Origin: Prochlorococcus sp. AG-409-L18
GTDB lineage: Bacteria; Cyanobacteriota; Cyanobacteriia; PCC-6307; Cyanobiaceae
Assembly: GCA_003215535.1 (NCBI GenBank)
Contig: QCKG01000002.1
Location: 1 to 64,000 of the forward strand
DNA: 64,000 nucleotides
Direction of reading: 5' to 3'
Made by a program: the position numbers and the translations under genes. Every line of letters begins with the position of its first letter. Positions within the stretch are counted from its first letter, which is position 1. A model generated the notes under the pieces. It was not told the DNA's origin. It did not search any database and was given only the letters and a program-made list of their open reading frames with translations. Of this stretch, positions 49,309 to 61,233 are shown piece after piece.

Positions 49309-51441
49309 CTAGGTATTTGTGGCGCCTGCTTGCCAATTTTCGACTAACTTGTGCTGAGAGTTGTATTCTTTACCTTCTGGCTGGCGTTTGATAAAGCTTC
49401 CATCTTTTTGCATTTCCCATGCATTGCAGTTGTCTTTTAGATATAGCTCTAGAAGTTCTCCAAGTTGTTTGCACAGAACAGGATCTTCTATTGGTGTGAC
49501 TGCTTCTACCCTTCTGTCTAAATTGCGACGCATCCAATCTGCACTACCAATGAACACTTCTGGATCTCCATTATTGCCGAACCAGAAGATTCGTGAGTGT
49601 TCAAGAAAGGTTCCAATAATGCTAATTACACTTATGTTTTCACTAAGCCCTTCACAGTTTGGATATAGACAGCACATGCCTCTAATGATTAATTCAATTT
49701 TAACTCCTTCTTTAGAAGCCTGATAAAGTAGTTTGATAATTGATGGATCCACTAGTGAATTCATTTTGGCGCGAATGTGCCCAATCTTGCCATTTTTGGC
49801 ATGCTTGATTTCTCGCAAGATGAGAGCTTCTAGACCCTTTCTTAGGGTGATTGGGGCTACTAATAACTTCTTGAAGTCCTGTTGCTTTGCAAACCCTGTT
49901 AGGTAGTTAAAAAGAGTGATAAGGTCTTGTGCGAGTTCTGGTTGAGCAGACAATAAGCCGAGATCGGTATAAAGTTTTGATGTCTTCGAGTTGTAATTTC
50001 CTGTTCCAATGTGAAAGTAACTGCGAAGATGTTCTTTCTCTTTGCGTATTACTAAGGTGATTTTTGTATGTGTTTTTAGTCCCAGTACACCATAAACGAC
50101 GTGAACTCCTGATTGTTCTAAATGTCGAGCCCATTGTATATTTTTGTCTTCATCAAAACGTGCTTTCAGCTCAACAAGTGCCATCACTTGCTTTCCTTTT
50201 TCTGCTGCACGTATTAGGGCCTCTATAATTGGTGAGTTCTTGGCAATGCGATATAGAGTCATTTTTATGCCCATCACTAAGGGGTCATCTGCTGCTTGAT
50301 TAATGAACTCTTCAACAGATGTAGCGAAGAGATCATACGGATGATGTAAAAGAATGTCTTGGCGTCTAATTATGGAGAATATGCTGGGTAATTCATCTGT
50401 ATTTATAGTATTCTCTTCTATTAGATTTCTTTGACTAGTTAAGAGCAGTTTTGAAGTTTTCCCTTGATGTTGCTCTTCTTTTAGGTTCTCTCCATTGAGC
50501 TTGGTTAATTCGACAAGTTCGTCAAGACCGAGCAGTCCATCAATCTTGTAAAGGTCTTCTTCTTCCACTTTCATTCCTTCCATTAACAATTCTAAAAGCT
50601 TATTAGTGATATTTATTGACACTTCTAGGCGGACTACTTCTCCCCCCATTCGACGTTTCCGTAAACCTTCTTCGAGAGCACTCATTAGATCATCTGCTTC
50701 TAAATCTCGTAGTTCAAGATCAGCATCACGAGTTACTCTGAAGAAACAATGGTCTTCAATTAGCATTCCTGGAAATAGGAGATTTAAATTGAATACGACG
50801 ACTTGTTCAATGGGAATTGCTGTATGCAAAAGATTAGGTTTGTTTTCATTTAATTCAGATGGAATATGGATGAATCTTTGTATAGTCTTTTTTGGTATTT
50901 TCACACGAACAAATTGCTTTTGCTCTGTATCAGGATCTTGAATAATGGCGGCTATGTTGAGGCTCAGGTTGCTAATAAAGGGAAAGGGATGTGCTGGATC
51001 AACTGCTAAAGGTGTTAATACAGGGAAAATAGCAGTCTTAAAATAATTATCAATCCAATTAGTTTGTCGATCATTAAGCTCCTTATAATTAAGTAAACAA
51101 ATCTGATTTTTTTTCAGGCCATTCTTTAGTTGATTTAGGTAATGCTCTTGTTGCTTCTTGATGATAGGAATGATGTGCTTTCGTATTTCAGCAAGTTGCT
51201 CTTGGGGAGTTTTACCATCTTCGCTTTTCTTTGTGATCCCAGCCTCAACTTGAGATTTGAGTGATGCCACTCGAACCATAAAGAATTCGTCGAGGTTATT
51301 ACTGAAAATCGCACTAAATTTTGCCTGATCTAGTAGGAGTGTGTCTTTATTAAGTGCTTGGGAAAGTACTCTTTGATTGAAGCTAATCCAACTCAGCTCT
51401 CTGTTGAGATATTGCTTCATCAACTTCTCAGCTTTTGTCAT
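49309..51441 (-). CDS. ppk: Polyphosphate kinase 1
   Basis: Reversibly polymerises phosphate from ATP into polyphosphate, relevant to phosphorus storage in phosphate-poor ocean water. The 710-residue PPK1 has the N-terminal YLNRELSWISFNQRVL, the autophosphorylated histidine in HIGTGNYNSKTSKLYTD near residue 476, a second phospholipase-D-like site LEHSRIFWFGN near 613 and IGSADWMRRNLDRR near 633. It is full length. It lies 75 bases after the MFS gene in the same direction; no exopolyphosphatase gene is adjacent. Confidence 0.97.
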   Translation of the reverse strand: MTKAEKLMKQYLNRELSWISFNQRVLSQALNKDTLLLDQAKFSAIFSNNLDEFFMVRVASLKSQVEAGITKKSEDGKTPQEQLAEIRKHIIPIIKKQQEHYLNQLKNGLKKNQICLLNYKELNDRQTNWIDNYFKTAIFPVLTPLAVDPAHPFPFISNLSLNIAAIIQDPDTEQKQFVRVKIPKKTIQRFIHIPSELNENKPNLLHTAIPIEQVVVFNLNLLFPGMLIEDHCFFRVTRDADLELRDLEADDLMSALEEGLRKRRMGGEVVRLEVSINITNKLLELLMEGMKVEEEDLYKIDGLLGLDELVELTKLNGENLKEEQHQGKTSKLLLTSQRNLIEENTINTDELPSIFSIIRRQDILLHHPYDLFATSVEEFINQAADDPLVMGIKMTLYRIAKNSPIIEALIRAAEKGKQVMALVELKARFDEDKNIQWARHLEQSGVHVVYGVLGLKTHTKITLVIRKEKEHLRSYFHIGTGNYNSKTSKLYTDLGLLSAQPELAQDLITLFNYLTGFAKQQDFKKLLVAPITLRKGLEALILREIKHAKNGKIGHIRAKMNSLVDPSIIKLLYQASKEGVKIELIIRGMCCLYPNCEGLSENISVISIIGTFLEHSRIFWFGNNGDPEVFIGSADWMRRNLDRRVEAVTPIEDPVLCKQLGELLELYLKDNCNAWEMQKDGSFIKRQPEGKEYNSQHKLVENWQAGATNT

Positions 51442-51516
51442 CTTTTTGAAATCCGTTGAACGAATTAGAAGGTGCTTTCTGATGTTGCTCTAGGTAATTT
51501 TATTCTCTTTGAACTT

Positions 51517-52797
51517 TTAAGCGTTCGCATTCATCTTGAATTTAGGCCCTGAGCTGCCAGAAACCAAGCTGATTACAATTAATAGTAGAAATGTTGCACC
51601 AAAGAAAGGACTTCGTTGACCTAATAGGTCGTATGAAAAACCCGCCATAGATGCTCCTAGAAATGTACCCAAGCTTTGCAGCCCTTGCAGACTTCCCAGA
51701 ATTGTCCCTTGACCAGCATTATTTAGTCTTCTTGATACTAGGGCTCTGAGACATGGGGTAACTAGGCCTGTTCCTACAGCTAGTACCGCTACAGCGGTAA
51801 AGACAATATAAGTTGCAGTTTCTTCTTGAGCCATTGGCAGGAGGAGGCAGCCTGCAATCACAAAGCCAATTCCTGCCAACGTTAGCCGCCTTTCTCCAAA
51901 TTGTTTAACGAGTGGTCCTATTAGTGCTCCTTGTACGAGCATTGCAACTAATCCAACCACTACAAACGTTAAGCTTGCCATTTCTGGGCTCCAATCAAAT
52001 GCTTGTTTAAGGTATAAAACTAGTACTGCCGTGAACCCATTAAAGGCCATAAAGAAAATAAAAAAAGCAAAGCATAGTCTGCGTACGTAAGGGTTAATTA
52101 ATACACGTTTTAATTGAGTAAAAGGATTTAGTTCACGTTTGCGGGGAAGGGAGCTTCTTGCTTGCACAGAGTGAGTTTCTGGCAAAACCCAAATTACTAA
52201 AATTAGATTTGCAATAGCAAATCCAGATGCTGCCCAAACTGGCAAAGTCACGCTGAATTTTGCAAGAGCCGTTCCTACGCCTGGGCCAAGTAAAAAGCCT
52301 AAACCAAATGCCACACCTATTAAACCAAAGGTTTTTGCTCGGTTTTCAGGAGTCGATATGTCAGCTAATACTGCAGTAGCTGTAGCCGCTGTTCCTCCAC
52401 TAATTCCATCGATGATTCGCGCTGTGAACAGCAGAACGAGAGGTAAACTGATTGCCCAGTTGGGTAGGAAATTGTTCCAGTTTATGCTTACGGTTAGAGC
52501 AAATAAACAAAGTCCTAGGACCGAACCAGATACACAAGTAATTATTACTGGTTTGCGGCCATAGCGATCACTTAATGCGCCGATTAATGGAGCTACTGCA
52601 AATTGGGAAATTGCATAAGTGCCTGCTAGTAGACCTAGTGTGCTTCCACTATTGGTGAAGCGGTCTAGAAGAAATGGGAGTAAAGGGAAGACGATGGTTT
52701 CGCCAAGCCTGTCGTTTAAGAGGGTGATGAAAGCGCTTAGAAGAGTGGGAATCTTGGGCCTTTGCAAAATATCAAACGTAATGATGGCACTCACCAT
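51517..52797 (-). CDS. Major facilitator superfamily transporter
   Basis: A 12-helix MFS protein, 426 residues from ATG at 52797. The loop 2-3 motif GALSDRYGRKPVI is intact near residue 71, and ISGGTAATATAVLADIS with FGLIGVAFGLGFLLGPGVG matches the tetracycline/multidrug-exporter subgroup (TCR/TetA-like). Substrate is not predictable; drug or metabolite efflux is the family norm. A longer frame upstream is possible but would run into the divergent GNAT gene, and it begins with polar residues not typical of MFS proteins. Confidence 0.87.
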   Translation of the reverse strand: MVSAIITFDILQRPKIPTLLSAFITLLNDRLGETIVFPLLPFLLDRFTNSGSTLGLLAGTYAISQFAVAPLIGALSDRYGRKPVIITCVSGSVLGLCLFALTVSINWNNFLPNWAISLPLVLLFTARIIDGISGGTAATATAVLADISTPENRAKTFGLIGVAFGLGFLLGPGVGTALAKFSVTLPVWAASGFAIANLILVIWVLPETHSVQARSSLPRKRELNPFTQLKRVLINPYVRRLCFAFFIFFMAFNGFTAVLVLYLKQAFDWSPEMASLTFVVVGLVAMLVQGALIGPLVKQFGERRLTLAGIGFVIAGCLLLPMAQEETATYIVFTAVAVLAVGTGLVTPCLRALVSRRLNNAGQGTILGSLQGLQSLGTFLGASMAGFSYDLLGQRSPFFGATFLLLIVISLVSGSSGPKFKMNANA

Positions 52798-52823
52798 CCC
52801 ATAAAAGTTGCATAATTGATCTG

Positions 52824-53324
52824 ATGATTCGTATTTATATGGGCAATGTTCGTAGCTGCAGACCAATTGCGAAAGTAGATTTTCCTTCTGTTCGAGAAGT
52901 TTATTCAGATGCTATTTACACTCAATGCTTTTCTTTGTATACCAATATCCAAGTGCAGACCTGGGCTTCATTAGCTTGGTTGCCAGATTTGTTTCAGGTT
53001 CCACTGAATGAAGGAAGGGGATGGTTAATTCAGGAGGAAGATGAAGTCGCAGCTTTTGCTTTGAGATATCCTTGTCATCGACTGGCAATGTTGTATTGCC
53101 GTGGCCAGTCTTCCCGTAAAGGCTATGCAACTGCTTTGCTAGAACGAATCGAAAATGAAGCAGTTCAAGAGGGACTCCTATCCCTGGCTACTGAAGCCAG
53201 TTTATTAAGTTATCCTTTGCTATTGAGATGTGGATGGATTCTCAACAGTTTGGATAAAATAGAAATAGGTGGTGTAGGGTTTGATCGCTATCGAATGATT
53301 AAAAGTTTCAATATTAATTTTTAG
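52824..53324 (+). CDS. GNAT-family N-acetyltransferase
   Basis: A 166-residue protein of the Gcn5-related acetyltransferase fold. The acetyl-CoA-binding motif A is visible as LYCRGQSSRKGYATALLERIENEA around residues 91-114, with the usual Q/R-x-x-G-x-A pattern. The substrate is unknown. Starts are possible at 52824 or at 52839 (MGNVRSCRPI). It is divergent from the MFS gene with only 26 bases between the start codons, so the promoter of each probably lies inside the other gene. Confidence 0.78.
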   Translation: MIRIYMGNVRSCRPIAKVDFPSVREVYSDAIYTQCFSLYTNIQVQTWASLAWLPDLFQVPLNEGRGWLIQEEDEVAAFALRYPCHRLAMLYCRGQSSRKGYATALLERIENEAVQEGLLSLATEASLLSYPLLLRCGWILNSLDKIEIGGVGFDRYRMIKSFNINF

Positions 53325-53353
53325 ATATTAATTTTGCTCTTATTAATGTTGTT

Positions 53354-54415
53354 TTAATCAGTTAATGATCCAGATCTTCTCCATTCAATCAATTTTTTTA
53401 GTGTTGCCTTGGCTGAACCTGAAATAAGGAGGTGTTGAGCGAGTTGGATTCCTTCCTGAAGATTTTTTGTGGTGCCAGTTAGCCATAAGTAGGTTCCAGC
53501 ATTCCAATGAATAGCTTGCATTAAAGGCCCCGAATTATCCAAACCTTGGAATGCCAGAGATTTCCACTCTTTTAGATTCACCCATTGAACTTCCTTTGCA
53601 AAGCATTGATACTTTTGTGGATGAAGGATTAGTCGTTCTGCTTGATTGCTGCGAACTCGTGCGGTTATGCAAGCCCTACTAACTGGTAGATCTGTACTTC
53701 CTTCTAGCCCTTTAACTGTAATTAGCTCTTTTTCGCCTAATAGCTCCATGGTTTTCCATGCACGTAGTTCTGTTGAAGGATGGACAAAGCCACTGATTAG
53801 AAGATGGTTTCCTTCATGTGGGGTCCACAGAAGCTCCATGCTCGCCAATGGAGGTCGCTTGCCTAGTTCATCTCGATAACCAATCATGGTATCGGCTAAG
53901 GGGAAGTGATCTGGTTGATGAATCAGTGCGAAATCATTATCTTCGAAGCTTTTTTGCACTTGTGCTAGTTCTAAATTTTCTAGATCTAGTCCAAGGGTTT
54001 GAAAGAGTTCTAGTGATGTCACTCCATATTTCACTGGCATTCTTTTCCCCCCGTGCAGTACCACTGGTTGCCCGGCACTTAGAAGAATTAAAGTTGTGAT
54101 TGGATAAATTGGAGCACTTCTTTCCCGACCATCGAAAGGCATGCCAAAACAAACTGGTCTTCGTTGATTTTGGCCAGATTCAAGCTTTGGACCAAGGTTC
54201 AAATATGTGTCCAGCATTCCAGCAAGTTCTTGTGGTTCTGGACGACGAATTCTGTGAGCAATCATGAAAGCTCCAATTTGTGCAGGTGTTGCGCTGCCAT
54301 TGAGTATTAGGTTTAGGGCTTCTGCCGACTCCTCCCGGCTCAGTCCATGACTGGTGTTGGTGCCACTACCTACTTTTTTTAAAAGGCTTTTGAACCGATC
54401 TTTATTAGCAGTCAC
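53354..54415 (-). CDS. TrpD2-like glycosyl transferase family a/b protein
   Basis: A 353-residue protein with the two-part fold of anthranilate phosphoribosyltransferase and nucleoside phosphorylases: an N-terminal helical domain with LSREESAEALNLILNGSATPAQIGAF (about 24-49), then an a/b domain. The glycine-rich GTGGD-type PRPP loop of genuine TrpD is replaced by FGMPFDGRERSAPIYP and VLHGGKRMPVKYG, as in the TrpD2/YbiB group, which binds nucleic acid in E. coli. It is therefore unlikely to serve tryptophan synthesis. It is divergent from cobA across about 400 bases and is the only gene in its run. Confidence 0.8.
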   Translation of the reverse strand: MTANKDRFKSLLKKVGSGTNTSHGLSREESAEALNLILNGSATPAQIGAFMIAHRIRRPEPQELAGMLDTYLNLGPKLESGQNQRRPVCFGMPFDGRERSAPIYPITTLILLSAGQPVVLHGGKRMPVKYGVTSLELFQTLGLDLENLELAQVQKSFEDNDFALIHQPDHFPLADTMIGYRDELGKRPPLASMELLWTPHEGNHLLISGFVHPSTELRAWKTMELLGEKELITVKGLEGSTDLPVSRACITARVRSNQAERLILHPQKYQCFAKEVQWVNLKEWKSLAFQGLDNSGPLMQAIHWNAGTYLWLTGTTKNLQEGIQLAQHLLISGSAKATLKKLIEWRRSGSLTD

Positions 54416-54819
54416 TTTGGATTTTGTTGGTCAGGTGAAATCGTTGTTCATTGATACTTGCTTGTGAAGTATCTGTTGTTACTGATATTGCTTTAGATGG
54501 GATTATGAACCTTGAGTAAGACAAAATTCAAAATCATTTTTACAAGAAGGCTTAGAAGATAATTTGGAATCATATTAATGGCTTTATGTCGAAGATTTTT
54601 TAGCTCGGTATAGGAATTTAATTTGTGTGTTTGTATGCTAAAAATATTAACTCAAAAAGGGCTTTATTGGGAATTTTAACTCACAATTTACCATCATCTG
54701 TAATGATGGAGTTAGAAATGCCTTTAGTCATTTCTAATGGTTGTTGCTCAGACTGAATTTATCCATGCTTTAATTCAACTCACTGGTAATGGGTTGATTG
54801 AATTCTTTGTTCTCCGTTG
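54416..54819. other. 404-base intergenic region upstream of cobA
   Basis: Non-coding on both strands apart from short chance frames. It separates the divergent TrpD2-like gene and cobA. The left 270 bases are AT-rich and show no recognisable element; the right part holds the hairpins described at 54691-54804. No tRNA and no cobalamin-riboswitch core was recognised. Confidence 0.6.
54691..54804 (+). promoter_or_regulatory. Three tandem hairpins in the cobA leader
   Basis: CCATCAT (54691-54697) pairs with ATGATGG (54703-54709) over a 5-base loop. TTAGAAATG (54712-54720) pairs with CATTTCTAA (54729-54737) over an 8-base loop. AATTCAA (54772-54778) pairs with TTGAATT (54798-54804). The first two are perfect and only two bases apart. 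A 17-codon frame starting ATG-ATG at 54703 and ending TGA at 54756 runs through the second hairpin. Together these look like a structured 5-prime leader for cobA, but no known riboswitch class was recognised. Confidence 0.5.
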
Positions 54820-55605
54820 ATGACCGAACCCACTCTTGGCACTGTTTATCTAGTAGGTGCTGGCCCTGGTGATCCAGATCTATTGACAGTTAAAGCAAAG
54901 CGTTTGCTTTCAAAATGTGATGCTCTTGTATATGACTCTTTAGTTCCTCAAGAATTACTTGATTTGGTTACTGATAGATGCGAACTCCATTTTGTTGGCA
55001 AAAGGAGAGGGCATCATTCGATTCCTCAAACTAAAACCAATACTATTTTGTTTCAGATGGCTCAGTGCCATTCTTGTGTTGTTCGCCTAAAAGGTGGAGA
55101 CCCATTTTTGTTTGGTAGGGGTGTAGAAGAGGCTTCTTATTTAGATAGTCGCGGAGTAGTTGTAGAGGTTGTCCCAGGAATTACAGCTGGTATTGCAGTC
55201 CCAGCATATGTTGGGATTCCATTAACACATAGACTTGCAGGCTCATCAGTTACTTTTGTCACTGGACATGAGGGGGTGGATAAAAGACGGCCTGCTGTTA
55301 ATTGGAAGGCATTAGCACAGGCCAGTGATGGTTTAGTGATTTATATGGGGGTGCATAATCTTCATTACATTGTTGCCCAGTTGATTTCTGGTGGATTGAA
55401 TCCTGCTACTTCTTGCGCAGTGATACAACAAGGAACTGTAGTGGGGCAACGTATGTTGAAGGCGCCTTTAGATCAGCTGGTAGATGAGGTCAAAAGATTG
55501 CAATTTTGTCCTCCTTCCATTGTTGTTATTGGAGCTATGGTTGATTATCAAGTTGAATCATGTTCGGCGAAACTTGCCAATGTCACAATGCCAATTTTGT
55601 TTTGA
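54820..55605 (+). CDS. cobA: Uroporphyrinogen-III C-methyltransferase
   Basis: Methylates uroporphyrinogen III twice with SAM to precorrin-2, the branch point to siroheme and cobalamin. From ATG at 54820 the 261 residues contain GTVYLVGAGPGDPDLLTVKA near residue 7, VYDSLVP near 36, VVRLKGGDPFLFGRG near 86, VPGITAGIAVPAYVGIPLTHR near 119 and VIYMGV near 173, the full SUMT set. No CysG oxidase/chelatase domain is fused. The preceding TTG at 54817 is a less likely start. Convergent pabC-like gene is 10 bases downstream. Confidence 0.96.
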   Translation: MTEPTLGTVYLVGAGPGDPDLLTVKAKRLLSKCDALVYDSLVPQELLDLVTDRCELHFVGKRRGHHSIPQTKTNTILFQMAQCHSCVVRLKGGDPFLFGRGVEEASYLDSRGVVVEVVPGITAGIAVPAYVGIPLTHRLAGSSVTFVTGHEGVDKRRPAVNWKALAQASDGLVIYMGVHNLHYIVAQLISGGLNPATSCAVIQQGTVVGQRMLKAPLDQLVDEVKRLQFCPPSIVVIGAMVDYQVESCSAKLANVTMPILF

Positions 55606-55615
55606 TGTTGAATGA

Positions 55616-56515
55616 TCATTCATTAAGTGCCATATCAATCTTTTGTCCAATAAGTGACAACCAAAGATCTTGAGGAGATAAAAATTCTTTTAGAGTTTTA
55701 TTGTTTAAAGATTTTATTGGCTTACAGCTAAGACTATTGATTAGTAGCCATTGATCGTTTTTTTGTGGGTCGGGTTTGATTGAGGCTTCTTTTATGATCC
55801 CAGCCTTTAATCCTTGTTCTCGCATTATTCCTGGCAGGCAACCACTTGTTAGCGGTGGAGTTATCCATTCACCATTGCGATTCACCAGGAGATTTGCTGT
55901 TGTGCTGCAGCAAATCTCCCCTGTTGTACTAAGTAATAAGGCATCATCAAAGCCAGCCAGAACTGCTTCTTTTCTAGCTTGTATGGATTGACTATATCCG
56001 AATGTTTTGCATTTGCTTACGCGACTTTCGGCATTTCGTTTTTCATATCGACTAATTATTGTCGATATTGGCTTAAAAGTCGGATTTCCGGAGGAGATTT
56101 CTAACCAGAAATGATGGTTTAATGAGCTAAATTCATCATGAGGTACATCTATTCCCCTTCCCAAGGACTCTCCTCTACTCCAATTTAAGCGCAGAATACC
56201 ATTTCCGCTCTCTAACTTACAGCGTTTAATGGCCTCTTTGATTAGGGGTTGCAACCATTCTTGAGTTGGCGGCGATGCCATGTTTAGGATAGATGCAGAA
56301 TGCTTCCAACGAGACAAATGTTGTTGAAGAAGCTTTGGCTCCCCATTAAAAATCAAAATTGTTTCAAAGATTCCATCTCCAAGATTTAAGCTACGATCAC
56401 TTATAGGAATAGATATCTTATTCTTAGATGAACTCCAATTATCATTATTCCAAAAAATCCTATTTTTTCTCACTTTAGTTATTGTAAAGCCTTCAATAGT
56501 GGCAATAATTTCCAC
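55616..56515 (-). CDS. pabC: Class IV aminotransferase-fold protein, probable aminodeoxychorismate lyase
   Basis: PabC releases pyruvate from 4-amino-4-deoxychorismate to give p-aminobenzoate for folate. The 299-residue protein has the class IV PLP fold: SDRSLNLGDGIFETI near residue 41, the PLP lysine region in SKCKTFGYSQSIQARKEA near 172, and TTGEICCSTTANLLV near 198. Branched-chain and D-amino-acid aminotransferases share this fold, but its overlap with pabB (37 bases) strongly favours the PabC role. The start was chosen as the first ATG after the nearest stop; a later start would reduce the overlap. Confidence 0.85.
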   Translation of the reverse strand: MEIIATIEGFTITKVRKNRIFWNNDNWSSSKNKISIPISDRSLNLGDGIFETILIFNGEPKLLQQHLSRWKHSASILNMASPPTQEWLQPLIKEAIKRCKLESGNGILRLNWSRGESLGRGIDVPHDEFSSLNHHFWLEISSGNPTFKPISTIISRYEKRNAESRVSKCKTFGYSQSIQARKEAVLAGFDDALLLSTTGEICCSTTANLLVNRNGEWITPPLTSGCLPGIMREQGLKAGIIKEASIKPDPQKNDQWLLINSLSCKPIKSLNNKTLKEFLSPQDLWLSLIGQKIDMALNE

Positions 56516-57819
56516 TTTAATTCTTGAACTTCATTTGTGGGGTCTGAGTCGGCAACAATTCCGCAACCAGCATTGGCACGAATAGTGGAGTTTTTAAGCA
56601 TAAGTGATCGAATTAGTATGTTGCTATCGAATGTCCCGTTCCAATCAAGATGTATGAAGGATCCACAATATGGCCCTCTTGCAGTTGGTTCTAGTTCGTG
56701 TAGACGTTGACAAGCTCGAAGTTTAGGGGCACCACTAATTGATCCCCCTGGCCAACAAGCTTTTAAGAGGTCTACCCATGTTTTGTCTGCTTTTAAGGTT
56801 CCATTGACTACAGAAGTGAGATGATGGACTTGTTGATAGCTTTCTAATCCAATTAATTGGGGGACATTGATCGAGCCTGATTCGCATACTTTCCCGAGAT
56901 CGTTACGTAAAAGGTCAACGATCATTATGTTTTCAGCTCTGTCTTTTGGACTACATACAAGATCAGCTGCAAATTCAGCATCTTTTTGAGAATCAGGATG
57001 TCTCGGCCTTGTCCCTTTAATAGGTCTGGTTTCAACTTTCCCTATAGGTAGAACTTTGAGAAACCGTTCTGGTGATGTTGAAATCACAGCTTCCCCAGCG
57101 GTAGGACCTGCTCCTACGATAATTCCTGCAAAGGGAGCAGGGCAAACCCTTCTCAGCTTTTGAAAAAGATCACTTGCAAGAGTTCCTTGAGGCAAAGAGC
57201 TGATACAGCAAGCGCTCAAATTTGCTTGAAAAATATCACCCGCTTTAATCCACTCTTTAATTTGGTTGACATTTTGAAAATAGTCAGCATCTGTCGTGAG
57301 CCACTTCCATGCACTCATAGGGATACCAGTTATTTTTTTCATTGGGGAACAACTTTCATGGACATATTCACTTTTCTCGTGAATGTGTAGCTTCTCTATC
57401 CAATTTGCAATTTTTGCTAAACGATTTGAATCACAGCCTTCTAACCAAAGTTGGTGTTTCTGAAGGTCGAATTTTAAAACGGGATCATGAGAAACCATCC
57501 AGAGAGTAGCTATTTCGTCAGCTTTCCATCGAGTCGATGGCTCTATCCAGGCTCCTGCTTCATAGCTGAGCCATCCACTCCAATGTCCTGGTGTTAGCCG
57601 ATTTAAGGCTTCGAATGGGTTGGTTGATCCAGATTCTTCGGGTAGACCTCTACAACAGATTTGCTCGATTGGATCTATTGCAATCGTCATCCAGCGCCCT
57701 AACTGGCTGCCATCCCCATCCAACCAAACTAGACCCTCTTCTCCCCAGGTTTTGACGAGTTCTCTAACTAATTCAGATGGTTCATGCCAATTACAAAGTT
57801 GTCGTTTTGGAGTTATCAC
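56479..57819 (-). CDS. pabB: Aminodeoxychorismate synthase component I
   Basis: A chorismate-binding enzyme that aminates chorismate, with a glutaminase partner (PabA/TrpG) encoded elsewhere. The 446 residues have the C-terminal catalytic domain with VETRPIKGTRPRHPD near residue 252, ENIMIVDLLRNDLGKVC near 284, and PGGSISGAPKLRACQ near 348. The lysine in PIKGT, as opposed to alanine in PIAGT, marks aminodeoxychorismate synthase and not anthranilate synthase. It starts 5 bases after the queC stop and overlaps pabC by 37 bases. Confidence 0.92.
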   Translation of the reverse strand: MITPKRQLCNWHEPSELVRELVKTWGEEGLVWLDGDGSQLGRWMTIAIDPIEQICCRGLPEESGSTNPFEALNRLTPGHWSGWLSYEAGAWIEPSTRWKADEIATLWMVSHDPVLKFDLQKHQLWLEGCDSNRLAKIANWIEKLHIHEKSEYVHESCSPMKKITGIPMSAWKWLTTDADYFQNVNQIKEWIKAGDIFQANLSACCISSLPQGTLASDLFQKLRRVCPAPFAGIIVGAGPTAGEAVISTSPERFLKVLPIGKVETRPIKGTRPRHPDSQKDAEFAADLVCSPKDRAENIMIVDLLRNDLGKVCESGSINVPQLIGLESYQQVHHLTSVVNGTLKADKTWVDLLKACWPGGSISGAPKLRACQRLHELEPTARGPYCGSFIHLDWNGTFDSNILIRSLMLKNSTIRANAGCGIVADSDPTNEVQELKWKLLPLLKALQ

Positions 57820-57824
57820 AACAC

Positions 57825-58496
57825 TTAATTACTACATAGGTCGGAACGGCCAGACTCTCTGAGTGCAGCATCACGAATTCGACAACTATCGCATATCCCG
57901 CAGGGCTGATCTTTATCGCTGTAGCAACTCCAAGTCTTTTCAATTGGTACGCCTAGACGTAGTGCTTCTTGAATTATTTCTCGTTTATGCCAATGTAAGA
58001 GTGGAGCCCAGAGTTGAGTTCCGTGTCCTTCCCTGCCAGACTTAGTTGCAAGATCGGCTAAGTCTTGATAGGCGGAGAGATAGTCAGGCCTGCAATCCGG
58101 ATATCCTGAGTAGTCCATTGCATTGATTCCTAGCACTAAACGATCCGCTTTTCTTGCTTCTGCAAGGCTCAGTCCAATTGCAATGAAAACCGTATTTCTG
58201 CCAGGTACATAGGTGTTTGGAATGACATCTTTGATTACGCCTTGATTAGGTAGAGATTGTGTGAGATCGGTTAATGATGATCCTCCCCAAGTAGCTAGAT
58301 TGACCTCGATTATGTGATGTTCAGAAAGATTCAGGGTTGTTGCAAGTTCACTCGCGGCTTCTAGTTCCCTTCGATGTCTTTGCCCATAATCAAATGATAG
58401 GCCAATAACTGTTTGGTCTAATTCTTTAGCCATTGCAACGGCAGTCGTAGAATCCAGTCCTCCAGAGAGCAAAGCAATTGTTGTGCAATTTGTCAT
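57825..58496 (-). CDS. queC: 7-cyano-7-deazaguanine synthase
   Basis: Converts 7-carboxy-7-deazaguanine to preQ0 with ATP and ammonia, part of queuosine synthesis. From ATG at 58496 the 223 residues begin [18 protein letters not shown], with the ATP-pyrophosphatase SGGLDST loop near residue 11. The zinc site [18 protein letters not shown] is near the C-terminus. A longer frame upstream adds a dozen residues not typical of the family. queE lies 72 bases upstream in the same direction, and pabB starts 5 bases downstream. Confidence 0.96.
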   Translation of the reverse strand: MTNCTTIALLSGGLDSTTAVAMAKELDQTVIGLSFDYGQRHRRELEAASELATTLNLSEHHIIEVNLATWGGSSLTDLTQSLPNQGVIKDVIPNTYVPGRNTVFIAIGLSLAEARKADRLVLGINAMDYSGYPDCRPDYLSAYQDLADLATKSGREGHGTQLWAPLLHWHKREIIQEALRLGVPIEKTWSCYSDKDQPCGICDSCRIRDAALRESGRSDLCSN

Positions 58497-58568
58497 GGTT
58501 AGTACAACTCTTAATCTGAGTTGGTTTTGCAAGCTATGGCCGTTGGGTGAATGGACTGTGCTTTGTGT

Positions 58569-60925
<2,357 letters not shown>

Positions 60926-61233
60926 TTATTTCAAGTGACTCTTTACGGTACCTCGTCACTTCATGTGGCCAAGCCAAATCTAAATACTTAGCCCTTCTGA
61001 TGAGGCTTGCAGGGTTCATAAGCTAAGTGCTGCTAGTTCAATTTCTAGATATGACACTTTGTTGATCAATCATTTGGATTAGGGTTGTTGATTTTCAATC
61101 AACTTAAGCGATCGGGCTAATTGATGATGTGTTCTGACTTAACGCTTCGAATAAGCCTTGCTTATATCTCAAGGCATGGAAGCATCCAAAGTATTTATAT
61201 GGACGTTGCTTGATCCTAATCAAAACAGTCTTA
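60926..61233. other. 308-base intergenic region between aspS and pyrG
   Basis: No convincing frame or tRNA on either strand. Two small inverted repeats are visible: GTTGATT (61087-61093) with AATCAAC (61097-61103), and GCCTTG (61155-61160) with CAAGGC (61170-61175). Neither has a T-run on the minus strand, so termination of aspS or a pyrG leader role is only a possibility. Confidence 0.5.
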
